Source of the DNA: Allacma fusca
Taxonomy: Eukaryota; Arthropoda; Collembola; Symphypleona; Sminthuridae
Reading direction: 5' to 3'
DNA: 64,000 nucleotides
NCBI GenBank assembly: GCA_947179485.1
Contig: OX359247.1
Location: 55,897,131 to 55,961,130 of the forward strand
Below are positions 34,087 through 44,943 of the stretch, one piece after another. The notes beneath the pieces were generated by a model. The model ran no database searches, was not told the DNA's origin, and worked only from the letters and a program-made list of their open reading frames with translations. The position numbers were made by a program, and so were the translations under genes. How positions within the stretch are numbered: the stretch's first letter is position 1; each line of letters opens with the position of its first letter.

Positions 34087-36311
34087 ATGACTTTCAATCT
34101 CATTCAAGTTTTTGTTTTGACTATTTCCATTAACTTCGCTCTTTCCCTTCCGTCTCAAGTGATAACCCTGATTTTAAAATCGTCCTTGCATCAATCGTTG
34201 TATTCCAATATTCACATCGTTTATGTGTTTGACCAGGAGCATACCAAGTTATGGGACTATATTGAAAATCCTACCACGACTCCAATGACCACTCAAATTC
34301 AGTTCGGGAGTCTTGAAAAGCCATCCTTATGGATAAGGATTGGTCAAAAGTTTAGCGCTCCGGTTACATTCGTACTAGTTCAATCCTACATAAATAATTT
34401 TGACTATTTTTTTCAAACAAATCTTTCAAATATTTGTTCACGGCTCTCAGCCTTTTACATATTTGCTTTCAACTCTTGGCAACAAATAAACGTGGAAGCC
34501 CGAGACAAAACTACTTTAGCAAGACGTTCCCAAAAATTACTCAATGCATTTTTCATATTTCTAGCAGAGGAAAACTGGCATGTACTTTCACCGGATGCTG
34601 CCAATAAGGAATTAGTCCTCTTATTAATTTTCAATTCAGCAAACATTATCTATACCAATACACTGCTTTTAGGCAAGTTTCCAAATTTCCGAGGTGAATC
34701 AATTTCGGTAGGAGTTTGTCCATTGTGCGGAGACGCAATTAATCAATTCCAGGAAAGTGGTCTTTGGAGCGATACCCAAGCTGCCACCTATTACGAGCTG
34801 TCTTTAAGGATAAATTACACTAATGAATTTCGACCATATTTTGGGGAAACCCGAAAAGGTCCGAATGAAGATGGGGAATGGGATCCAAGCATTGAGATGC
34901 TCATCGACGGCACTCTTGCTATTATTTCACTTGTGCAACCAGTTCCGGAATTAGAAAACGTAATGTATGTATTGTGCCCATATTTAATATCCTCTGTTGC
35001 TTTCGTCACGGCCTTACCACAACCTATTAGATTTAATCCTTTGACGAGACTATTACGCCCATTTACCCCTCAGACCTGGGCAGCCATGATTGTCTCTGTG
35101 TTTGCCGTACTCGTTATTTCCCATTGGATAATTATTGGTCCCAATAATAACAAGCCAGGTTCAAAAATAAATGTCGCCGTCCAAGAAACAGAGAAGTTTA
35201 CAAAATTACTCCATGTGAAAAATAGCTTACTATTTATTTTGAAATATGATCCTCTGGTGACATTGAGCACTATTGTGAGACCCCTTTTGGATCAAAGTGG
35301 AGATGGGCCAAAACATTTTTCAAACAACTTCTCAAAAGTCTTGGGCAGAACTGTATACTCAACGTGGCTTCTTATGTTAATTTCGCTTGGATGTGCATAT
35401 AAATCCAAAATGATGGAAATGATATCCCTACCCAAGTACAATTCACCCCCGACTACGTTTGAGGAGCTGGCAGAGTCGGATTATGCCGTGGGAATAATTG
35501 GACTTTACAATCGCATTGAAACTGAGCTGAGGATTAAAAATACAAGTGCTAGCACAGCAATCCTGTTGAGAGCTGAAGATCACGAAATGTTATCACCCAA
35601 GTTAAGTATTTACAGTAATTAAAACAACATTTAAAAGTTAATATTAGTATCAATTTTAGATTAAAATTAAATTGTCTAAACTTATTACAGTGCTTCAAAT
35701 CGATATTTGAGAAGAGAGCTGCTTGCATGACGTACAAATTTGTATTCGATTTTATTGGTAACTACTACATGGTTGATGTTAAGAAGCGGAAAATGAACAA
35801 AGTTTCCATTGAAACGTGGTTCTTTGCATACAGTGGAATTGGAATAAGCTTGAACTTTCCGGAATTTCTTGGTAAAGTCAATTGATTCATTATTATTTTT
35901 TAAACAATTACAACAATTTACTCTAAATGATCTAATTTTTTATTTAACACAGTACCTTTGAAAAACATTTTGGATAGCATTGACAACGGTGGTCTTAAAA
36001 TACCCTGGATTAATAACAAGTTCAAACTTGATTTAGTAAAGGGTCAGGAAAATGCTTTGAAATATTCTAAAGAAAACGAGCTCTACCTAGGACCCAGGAA
36101 TATTTTAGCTGATTTAAATGCTAATTTTGTATTTTTACTCCTGGAGTTGACTCTACACCAAATTATTTTTGGCCTGTTGTTCATAATTTTGGAAATTATT
36201 TATCATAGACGGAAAAGACGCTACAAAAAAAATCATCTACGGGAAAAAGCAATTAAAAGTTGGAGGAGCATTGCTAGAAAAATTGAAAGTGAGGAAATTT
36301 TTAGACCATAG
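34087..36311 (+). CDS. IR-A6, ionotropic receptor, first donor altered
   Basis: Three exons by alignment: 34087..35601, 35691..35871, 35953..36311; 684 aa if joined. Start at MTFNLIQVFVLTISINFAL (signal peptide). S1 has CPLCG at about residue 211, then EDGEWDPSIEM. M3 is TWLLMLISLGCAYKSKMMEM; S2 begins LPKYNSPPTTFEELAES; exon 3 has DNGGLKIPWINNKFKLDL, then M4 and a basic tail. Poly(A) signal AATAAA at 36327. The donor of intron 1 is GTAAG in the four paralogs where it can be read, but here the aligned site reads TTAAGT (35602). The nearest GT, one base earlier, would shift the frame into an early stop in exon 2. Either a non-canonical junction is used, or the transcript ends as a truncated receptor lacking M4, or this copy is becoming a pseudogene. 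Coding sequence elsewhere is open. Confidence 0.85.
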
Positions 36312-36864
36312 ATTTAGAGAGAAAAAAATAAACAAGCTCTTTTCCAGGGCCGTTTATGGCTGTGACTTGACAGCGAGGTTGAAATTTGGGAAAAACGGAT
36401 TTTGAAAACTTTATATCTCCTCCGTCAAATGTCAACTTTCGAGAGTGACTACAATCTGAATCCACCCTGTATAACTGCGTTCCAGTTATTTCAAAATACG
36501 TAGCTAAGTTTCTATTTAAAGCTTTTATTTTGTGTTTTGCAATTACTAACCAGGCAAAATAATATATATTTGCAGGTAAGGCTATGTACATATGTATGTG
36601 AAGAGATAATACCTATAATAAATGGCAAGCCATGTAACCCAAATTAGAATTATAAATGTAAAACTAGATATAATTTAAATAAGTGTAAATGCAGCTAAAC
36701 CAGTTTTACCCGAATACGTCGGAACCTACAACAATGTTCTACTTCTGTACATAATAAAGTTTTACGTTATGATACTATATGGACAGCTTCAAATTTTTTT
36801 ATAAGCCTGTCATCAATATCCTTTTTAATTCTGATTTCCAAATTCCATGGTTAAACTAATGAAA
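36312..36864. other. 3' flank of IR-A6, no gene recognised
   Basis: AATAAA at 36327. Nothing else recognised. Confidence 0.4.
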
Positions 36865-36872
36865 ATTACCAC
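36865..36872. repeat. hAT target-site duplication, left
   Basis: ATTACCAC, identical to 37932-37939. Confidence 0.9.
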
Positions 36873-37931
36873 CAGGGTTGGCCAATTGAAAATGCCATGG
36901 CATTTTGGGCATTTTCAATTCATGGCATTTTCGGCATCTATGGCATTTTTGGCATAATCCGCGTAGGGCAGGCATTTTCGGCATATTCAATCATTTCTCG
37001 GGATACTTCTGCCTGGACACTATCTATTATTTTTTCAGCAAGGTAAATTTCGATACATGTTTTGTTTGAACCAATTTAAATATCTTTATAATTTCATATC
37101 TGAAATTTTATTAATTGTAGCGTATCACGTGTCTTGATTCACTATACTAAAAATTTTATTAACGTTATTTTAAATCTCATTCCATTTTCTTAATTTTAAC
37201 TTGAGATTTAATCACGATACTTTGAATCAATGATAATATTCCGCTTCAGTAGTCAGACATTGGCAAAAATAAAATGTTGTGTAATTACATTCATAACAAG
37301 CAGTTGGATTATACCATAAAGTGGCGTGCTCGCACGAAAGTTTAAAAGCCCCAGTGGAGGTAAAACGGAAATTATCTAAATTTAGTACCAAAACGATTAT
37401 TGCTCTGGACAATGATGTGACCAAAGCGCTTTAAGTTCACAAGAATCAGCGTTGGTCAAATCATTCTCAACAAAGCCAGAACCGAGTTCATCAAAACAAA
37501 TTAGACGTGATTATTATGTGTATAAAATATCACTGCAATCCCCGAATTGGAAAAAATATTTTAGATGACGACGAAAATTAAGTTTTTACTTTTTAAGAGT
37601 CCGAAGGTAAATTGATGTTGAGGATATTGTTGAATTAGATTAACAATACACAGGGGAAGAAACGATGTGGGAATACTAACAGTTTACAAATTGAGATGCT
37701 TTAGATTAATTCATTTTGTAAAATGCATATTTTTAAATGTAGTTTGACATTTAAAAAAATCTTTAAACAAGACCGGTAAATCATGATTATTTACAAAAAA
37801 TCGAAAATGCCCAAAATGCCCAAAATGCCGGGCATTTTGAAAGTTGGGCATTTTCGGCATTTTCATGGCATTTTTGGCATTTTCAAGCGGGCAGGCATAA
37901 AACCGAGGGCATTTTCATTTGGCCAACCCTG
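36873..37931. mobile_element. hAT-type MITE
   Basis: 1059 bp with ends CAGGGTTGGCCAA and its inverse TTGGCCAACCCTG, flanked by a perfect 8-bp duplication ATTACCAC. End sequence and 8-bp duplication are those of the hAT superfamily. Both subterminal regions carry many GGCATTTT/AAAATGCC words, probable transposase-binding repeats. No transposase frame was found inside. Confidence 0.92.
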
Positions 37932-37939
37932 ATTACCAC
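37932..37939. repeat. hAT target-site duplication, right
   Basis: ATTACCAC, second copy. Confidence 0.9.
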
Positions 37940-39165
37940 TCATCAAAAAAAAGATGTGTTTAATGAAATCCGTTGCAAAGCGTGTTTCTTCTACTAACTG
38001 GACGTCTTGTGCCTGTACAATTATTTTCAGACACGCTGGAATTGGCCGAGAATAAACTTCACTTCGCATATTGTAAACATATAGACAGTTATAAGAAAAT
38101 TCGATTGGTCTTTAACATTCAAATATTGTTTATAACACACCCTTGACTATTGGCCGTAAAAACTTTATGGTGCCAATTGAACAAGCATATTCTCGTTGTA
38201 GAATGAAAGAGAAAATTCGTCCTGTTTTATTCTCATCTCCGTCTTGTCCCCTTCCCCGTTTCTCGTATCCAAAGTAGTTTGTAGGGCTTTCTCATTGACA
38301 ATAGTATTAAGGTTTTCACTTGAAGGCCTACAACAGCAATGTTAACCTGGAGAGTAATTTTCTCGGAAGACGTTTACTTTAAATTTGACAGTGTTTGAAC
38401 TATCATTTCGAAGAGATAATACTGGGAAAAAAATATTTTCGCATTTTTATGGAGTAAACCATAGTTTTTTTATGTGATAACAGAGTTTCCATTTTAGGAA
38501 AAACTGTCTGCTGGGACCGTCCTTTTACACTCCAGGAACAATTTTTTCCGAAGCCTTGAAAGTTGAACCCCTTTGTCACAAACATTTTGTGCTGCAGTAA
38601 TCGAAACGTATAAAATGTAAGGAATAAATCATTAGGTGGCGCAGAAGGTTATGCTTTTTGAGAATTTAAGTTACCCCATCGACCTCTTAAAATTTCCGGG
38701 GATAATCCACCGTGAACCGAGTAATACCGGAAATGTCAGATCGCCATGGTCAACCTTCAAGGTCTCCTCAAAACGCGTGTAAAGGACATTAGTCCCGACT
38801 CAAGGTGTTAAAACGTCCCTAAAAAGATAGTGTGCAGTAAATTTTACCTTAATAGGGAATATTATTATCGAAACAAATACCGGGTCTAACATTACTACCG
38901 TTGTGTTGCCACCAACTTGTCTTTGAACTTGAAAAAAGGACATTGAATTAATTCTTTTCTTATAAGATCCTGTACTGTCAATTAAAATCTTCTGTTAAGA
39001 ATGTTTACTAAAAGTTTACCACAAACTGGCACTAATATTAAATACCGGCTGGAGTACGGTTAAAGTAAACATTTTCTGTATTATGTTACTGTGTTGAATA
39101 TCACAATAGTAGTCTCCAATTAAAATTCTAACCAAGCCACATTTGTCATACAGGAACTTACAGTA
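37940..39165. other. No gene recognised
   Basis: Spacer between the hAT MITE and the convergent 3' end of IR-B1. No supported feature. Confidence 0.4.
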
Positions 39166-41379
39166 TTACAAAATCGGAAACCTTAAAATAAAAGTTTTCA
39201 CGATTTTCATATAAACTACACCAAGAGCCAACATTCTTAGTTTGACGGAGTTTACAATACATTCTAAGACGAAAACAGTAGTGTGAACGACCATGCTTAC
39301 TAAAAAACAATAAAATACAAGTTGCATGCAGGATCCACTAAATGACAATGGTTTCTCCAAGTTCTCTTTCTTTGACACCATTTTGTATTTTGGGAAACGA
39401 ATCCCTTCCAACTTCTCCCAAAACCAATAAATACCGGACTCCATCAACATTTTCATCCTCCCAGAAACACAGCGATGGTGCTCGGTCCGCATATTCGATG
39501 ACATTCCAAATATATTGGAAAATGTTAAATACCCATCGTCAACCTTCAAATTATCGCCCACTTTAAGCCCTTCCACCTGCTTTAGTGTTTCCTGATAAAA
39601 TGCCACATCATCACTTCTAGCTACAAAAGCATACTCCGTACTATTTGCATTGTTCACAAAATTCTGAATTTTACTTTCACAAATAAGGTATAATCGCTCC
39701 CTCCCCCACTTTCCAAAAAGTGCGCCTTTTGCAGCGAGATTTGTTAAATACTCTCTTTGTTTTACGCTACCCCCAAAAGCCTCATTATATTGCATGGACG
39801 AAATTAATTTACCTGTTTGTACTTCTATCCACTGAAGGGACTTGTAAAAGTCAAACACGTGGAATTTTTTAAAATCTTTAAGTTCAGACCAAATCTCTTC
39901 TATAGTTTCCTTAGCAGAATACAAGGAATCGAATCTCTGCGAATAATGATTACAAACAGATTTTTGAAGAATAACTACTGCATTAAATGAAACAATTTGA
40001 TCTAAATATTCCCATTTGCTGTCAATCCGTCCAACATTAACTTCTGTTTTCAAAACTGCCCTGTATGAATTTAGAAAAATTAAGCATGCCAGAAGCCACG
40101 TACCAAAAATCGCTCTTTGATGGTACCCAAGTGCTTTCACATGGCTCTGTTCCACAAGAACGCCTAAAAATTGATATGTATTACTTGCCCAAATCGTAGC
40201 ACTGGTAAATTCACGATAGTCCTTTCTAGAAAACACCAGAGAACAAATGCAACAGATTCCTAAGATCCCAAACCATACAGAGGATTTCAAAGGATTTGAA
40301 AACAATTGTAAAGATTCTTTAGCAACATAAATTCCATCTGGTGTGAAGAATTTGAAGGGTAAAGATCTGCCGGTTGAAACAACAGTGAGGTCCCCAATGT
40401 AGCTACTTTGGAATGAATCTAAAACAGATTTGAAAATAAAAGGACATGTATTTTTCATAAGTTTTTGTTTTTCACTAATTGCAGTAATATTTAAACCCTG
40501 CATGAGGAAATATTCCACGGCATTGGCGAAGCTGTGACGGGAAACATTTTTCTCGAACAGATCGATCTGTTTGGAATATACTGATAGCGATGTAACATTG
40601 TCCATGGTTATCTTGGGATCCCAGATGATTGCTTTCCCATCCTGAACTACGGTTGCATAAATATGTTTGAGTTCCGTCAAACACATTTCGGTTGAGACGC
40701 AAGGAAAGGCGTAAACATAAACGACCGCTTTTTTGGTCAAAAATGTCTTCAAGACTCGGAATGATTTGTCTTGATGGCGTTTAGCACAGCATCGAGTTAT
40801 TAGAAAAGCAAATGCTTTTCCGGTGAAGTAACGGTTTCGCAACTTGTTATGAAATGTCTGTGGAAAGACTCCATAGGAAATAAGGAACACTGATGCGAAC
40901 CTGGGTAATGAAAGCATGCTTTTTAAAATCAGGAAACTGTATTTATCGATAAAACTTATGCTTACTTTGGTGCTCTCTTCTTCCAGGAGGATATAAATTT
41001 GTTGGAGATAGTTTGTATCTTTTGTGTTATCTTTATAGTTAAAGAAATGCTTTAGTTTCTTTTTTGAAACGATTTTTGAACAAAGAATAATCTGAATTGT
41101 AAATCTTGTTCGGGACGAATGAGATGGTCGGGTGCTCCACGCTTCTTTATTTTCCCGAAGGGAGTACGTCTTATTGTGTTTCCTAATTAGCGTAATTGGA
41201 ATCTTAGTGAATGCATACCGGAAGTTTGAATTAATGTCAACAATTAAGGGAGTAACATATTCAGAATTGTCAAACATAGATGACACGTCAGACCGGTCCA
41301 GTTGACTTTCGGCGGAAGATGGCAATAGTTTCACACTATTTGCAAACACAATGATCATAAAAATATTGGAAACAATCAT
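39166..41379 (-). CDS. IR-B1, intronless ionotropic receptor-like
   Basis: Single exon, 737 aa, start MIVSNIFMIIVFANSVKLL (signal peptide). A long variable N-terminal half is followed by the receptor core: TVVSTGRSLPFKFFTPDGIY and PLKSSVWFGILGICCICSLV (end of S1 and M1), FGTWLLACLIFLNSYRAVLK (M3, with SYRAVL where glutamate receptors have SYTANL), S2, and a last helix VFYCFLVSMVVHTTVFVLEC. Conserved with its neighbour IR-B2: FAFLI.RCC, YAFPC, EYFLMQG, CP.IFKSVL, IQNF and TEYAF. It differs from the IR-A family by having no introns, no CPxCG motif and a longer N-terminus. Ligand unknown. Confidence 0.85.
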   Translation of the reverse strand: MIVSNIFMIIVFANSVKLLPSSAESQLDRSDVSSMFDNSEYVTPLIVDINSNFRYAFTKIPITLIRKHNKTYSLRENKEAWSTRPSHSSRTRFTIQIILCSKIVSKKKLKHFFNYKDNTKDTNYLQQIYILLEEESTKVSISFIDKYSFLILKSMLSLPRFASVFLISYGVFPQTFHNKLRNRYFTGKAFAFLITRCCAKRHQDKSFRVLKTFLTKKAVVYVYAFPCVSTEMCLTELKHIYATVVQDGKAIIWDPKITMDNVTSLSVYSKQIDLFEKNVSRHSFANAVEYFLMQGLNITAISEKQKLMKNTCPFIFKSVLDSFQSSYIGDLTVVSTGRSLPFKFFTPDGIYVAKESLQLFSNPLKSSVWFGILGICCICSLVFSRKDYREFTSATIWASNTYQFLGVLVEQSHVKALGYHQRAIFGTWLLACLIFLNSYRAVLKTEVNVGRIDSKWEYLDQIVSFNAVVILQKSVCNHYSQRFDSLYSAKETIEEIWSELKDFKKFHVFDFYKSLQWIEVQTGKLISSMQYNEAFGGSVKQREYLTNLAAKGALFGKWGRERLYLICESKIQNFVNNANSTEYAFVARSDDVAFYQETLKQVEGLKVGDNLKVDDGYLTFSNIFGMSSNMRTEHHRCVSGRMKMLMESGIYWFWEKLEGIRFPKYKMVSKKENLEKPLSFSGSCMQLVFYCFLVSMVVHTTVFVLECIVNSVKLRMLALGVVYMKIVKTFILRFPIL

Positions 41380-42714
41380 ATCGAGTATTTAACTTGATTA
41401 CCTATTTAACTTCTGTTATTAATAATAATTTATTATTACAACGTGGATTGATTCCAAATAAATCAAACGTTCCTCACACTTTGCAGTGTACTGTAGCCTT
41501 ATTTTAATGGTAATGCTTCACTACTATTAAAGGTAAGATCAGGGAAGTAGAAGCGAGTTCTACTTCGTTTCTGTATGTAAAATTGACCCTTTGCAAGTCG
41601 TCTCTGCAAGGAAAATGCTCACGTGTGAGACGTGATCAATGTGAACAGAACTTAAAACTTAAACAGAGCACTAACTTACAACCGATTTAATTCCAGTCAC
41701 AAGGATTGTGTATGCTGTTGATGATCTATAAGTATTAGGATAAGCAGATTAAAGTCCTCGTGAAAGACTTTAGTTTTCATGTATCTGTATTTACGGTGTC
41801 AGTAATTTTTAGAAAAATATTTAAGTGTGTACTTCCGATTTTATAAGTGTTTGACACATAAAGCCAGTTCATAGAAACTTGTACTTACCTCTGACAAGAT
41901 CCGAGGAAAATTTCTGCGGAGACGATACTCTGGAGTTCGAACATGCTTTTTACTGACAAAACGTCGTCCACTCTGTGTCAACCAGAACCTTTGAAATTGT
42001 TCGTTGAAGATGATCTAAGTGTTTGTCTACATATGCCAGTCATCATTTGTATGGGCGTAGTTGACAACAAACCTTTATTAAATCGTATACTTCACTTCAA
42101 ACCATCCAACTTGACAGTTATTTAAAGACTGATGAATAGCTATTTGACTATACTATACGGAACATTTTAAAATATTTGAAAACATAATTGACGAGTAGTT
42201 GGCGGATGTTTTTCTTAAAGTCTCATTTTTATTGTACTGTAATAATAAATTTAAAATTAATGTAATTTAAGACACTTATAGGTGAGTTAATGCGGCATCT
42301 GACGGTTGATGGAAACCATATTTTAACATGAACGACAATTCGGATTATAGATGGCGGAAGCTTCACAACCCAGTTTCTGTACGTATGGATGTGCATGTGT
42401 TTATACGTGACCTCATTCGGTCAAACGGATGGCCCAATTTCCATACAAACAAAAGGCTTCTTAATTTTATCTAAGTTCTCCTACAAAACATTTGAGTTGT
42501 TTGGTGGTATTGGTTCGGTAGATATCGTTCGGTAATAAGACACCCGAACATTCGCAATAGTAAATCACAGCATTGCTTCGCCCCTAAATATAATTGACCA
42601 TCCGGTAAACTTTATTTCAAATTACCATTTATGACAATATCGTTTTCAAGACATCAGTGTGACGGTTATTACCATTCGAGAAAACATATTAAATCTAAAA
42701 TTTAATCAATAAAA
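41380..42714. other. No gene recognised
   Basis: Spacer between IR-B1 and IR-B2, upstream of IR-B1. No supported feature. Confidence 0.4.
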
Positions 42715-44943
42715 TTACATCGTCTGGAAATTTTGAACAAATGTTCTGAAACTTTGTATAAACAATACACCATGTACTAGATTTCTCCCAAAATAAAATA
42801 ATATATACTCAGCTGCAAATACAACTACATGGAAGAGCATGCTGAAAAGAAATAAATAAAATACGAGCTCCATGCAAGATCCAGAAAAGGATAACGGCTT
42901 CTCGGCATCTACTTTCATCGAAACGATCCTATACGTTGGTAAGCGTATTTCCTGTAAGCGTTCCCAAAACCAGTAAATCCCCGACTCAACCAACATTCTC
43001 ATCCTCCCTGAAATCCAGCGATGATGCTTTCCTTCCATAGCTGACGAAATACCAAATACGTTTGAAAACCTTAGGTAATTATCCTCAACTTTTAAATTAT
43101 CCCCTAATGACAACCCTTTGACATGTTTCAATGTTTCCTGATAAAATTTTACAGTATCAGCTCTAGAAATGAAAGCATACTCCGTCCCATTCGCGTTCCT
43201 CACAAAATTCTGAATTCTGTTTTCGCACAAAAGATATGCATTTTGCTGCCCCGATTCCCCAAATTGTTCAGATTTTGTTGCAATTCCATTTAAAAATTCT
43301 CTTTGTTTCCGGCTTCCACCAAATAGTTTGTCCTTCTTCATGAATCCATTCAAGTGCTTTCCCTCATCGCGTTTTCTTCCCAGTGCTCTGTAGAAGTCAA
43401 AAATTGGAAAGTGAGTAAAATGATGAAGGTCATTCCACTTTTTTGAAATGGATTCCTTCGCAGAATATAGATCGTCTAGGTTTTCATTGTAATTACTGCA
43501 AAAGAATTTCCTCAGGATAGTGATAGTTTTAAAGCTAATAATTTCCTCCAAATATTTCCATTTGCTCTGAGTTCTACCAACCGAAAATTCGGTTTTTAAA
43601 ACACCTCTATAGCAGTTCAAGAAGATGAAGCTTGCTACAAGCCATGTTCCAAAGATCACTCCAAGAAATCTACGCTGTCTTTTCATATAACTTTGCTCCA
43701 ATAACACTCTCAAAAATTTTAAAGTTATTAAAACCCAGTCACTATTGTCATTTGAGCCAATCAGATTACCTCCGATAGAATACACCAATGAACAAATACA
43801 GCAGGAGCCAATAATGCAAAGCCACACGGAAGGGTCAAAAGGGCTCGTAAATAGTGAAATTGATTCTTTAGCAATGTAAACCCCGTCCGGGGTGAAAAAC
43901 TTGTAAGGCAAGGATCTGCCAGTTGAAACCACAGTTATGTCTAAACCTTTGGACATAGCTTCTAAAACGGATTTAAATATCGCAGGACAATTTTTAGTAT
44001 GTACATTTTTCCCTTTACTAATTCCCGTAAAATTTATTCCTTGCATGAGGAAATATTCAACAAGATTTAAAAATAGAGTCTGGTTGACAACTTTCCCAAA
44101 AATATCAATTTTTTGGGAATACGTAGATTGAAGTTTAGCTCTGTTGTCAATAATGGTAGGAAACCAAATAATAGCTCGCCCATTTTGAATGACTTGTTCG
44201 AAAAGCAATTCGAGCTCGGGCTTGCACGTCAAAATGGTGGTGCAAGGGAAGGCATAAACGTGCACATACAATTTGCTTGACAAATACTTTTCTCTGGCAT
44301 CGATTTTACCCACTCTATGACCGTCGTAATCACCAATGCTGAAGTATTTTACACAGCAGCGACAAATCAGGAAGGCAAAATTGTTCCCTGTGAAGCGATG
44401 TTGTTGTTGAGAAAACATCTTGAATTTCCGCGGACGAATCCCATAAACAATCACGAACACGGATGAGAACTGGGGTAAAGAGAATACTCCTTTTGTAATT
44501 ATAAATTCGTATTTTTCCAAAAAGCTCATATTCACTTCTGAACGCTCCTCTTCCAAAAGAATGAACACTTTTCGACGGAATTGATTGGGATCTTTTCTCA
44601 GATTAAGGAAGCGCTTTAGTTTGTTTTTGGAGACAGTGGTCGAAGCAAGCATTATCTGACATTTTGGCTTTGATCGAGCGAGGCTTGATCTTGAGGGATG
44701 CGAACTCCATTTGCTTACATATTTCTGCATAGAATAATCTCTGTTATATTGTCTTATGAGCACGACTGGGGTGACACGAAATTCGTATCTGAAGTTTGAA
44801 TCAATATCAACGATCTCGATGGTTGGGTATTCGGGGCTGTCAAAGATTCTTGAAATATCAGATAAATCCTTATCGCCACTCACAGTTGATGACAACAAAA
44901 ATGCTATGATACAAGAAATTACGGATAACTGCGAAGCTTGCAT
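42715..44943 (-). CDS. IR-B2, intronless ionotropic receptor-like
   Basis: Single exon, 742 aa from the ATG at 44943; the frame extends 35 codons further to 45048, but MQASQLSVISCIIAFLLSST is a signal peptide in the same place as that of IR-B1. Core motifs match IR-B1: TVVSTGRSLPYKFFTPDGVY, then PFDPSVWLCIIGSCCICSLV (M1), FGTWLVASFIFLNCYRGVLK (M3), S2, and MELVFYLFLFSMLFHVVVFA (M4). Head-to-tail with IR-B1 and similar throughout, so a tandem duplicate. No breaks seen. Confidence 0.85.
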   Translation of the reverse strand: MQASQLSVISCIIAFLLSSTVSGDKDLSDISRIFDSPEYPTIEIVDIDSNFRYEFRVTPVVLIRQYNRDYSMQKYVSKWSSHPSRSSLARSKPKCQIMLASTTVSKNKLKRFLNLRKDPNQFRRKVFILLEEERSEVNMSFLEKYEFIITKGVFSLPQFSSVFVIVYGIRPRKFKMFSQQQHRFTGNNFAFLICRCCVKYFSIGDYDGHRVGKIDAREKYLSSKLYVHVYAFPCTTILTCKPELELLFEQVIQNGRAIIWFPTIIDNRAKLQSTYSQKIDIFGKVVNQTLFLNLVEYFLMQGINFTGISKGKNVHTKNCPAIFKSVLEAMSKGLDITVVSTGRSLPYKFFTPDGVYIAKESISLFTSPFDPSVWLCIIGSCCICSLVYSIGGNLIGSNDNSDWVLITLKFLRVLLEQSYMKRQRRFLGVIFGTWLVASFIFLNCYRGVLKTEFSVGRTQSKWKYLEEIISFKTITILRKFFCSNYNENLDDLYSAKESISKKWNDLHHFTHFPIFDFYRALGRKRDEGKHLNGFMKKDKLFGGSRKQREFLNGIATKSEQFGESGQQNAYLLCENRIQNFVRNANGTEYAFISRADTVKFYQETLKHVKGLSLGDNLKVEDNYLRFSNVFGISSAMEGKHHRWISGRMRMLVESGIYWFWERLQEIRLPTYRIVSMKVDAEKPLSFSGSCMELVFYLFLFSMLFHVVVFAAEYILFYFGRNLVHGVLFIQSFRTFVQNFQTM

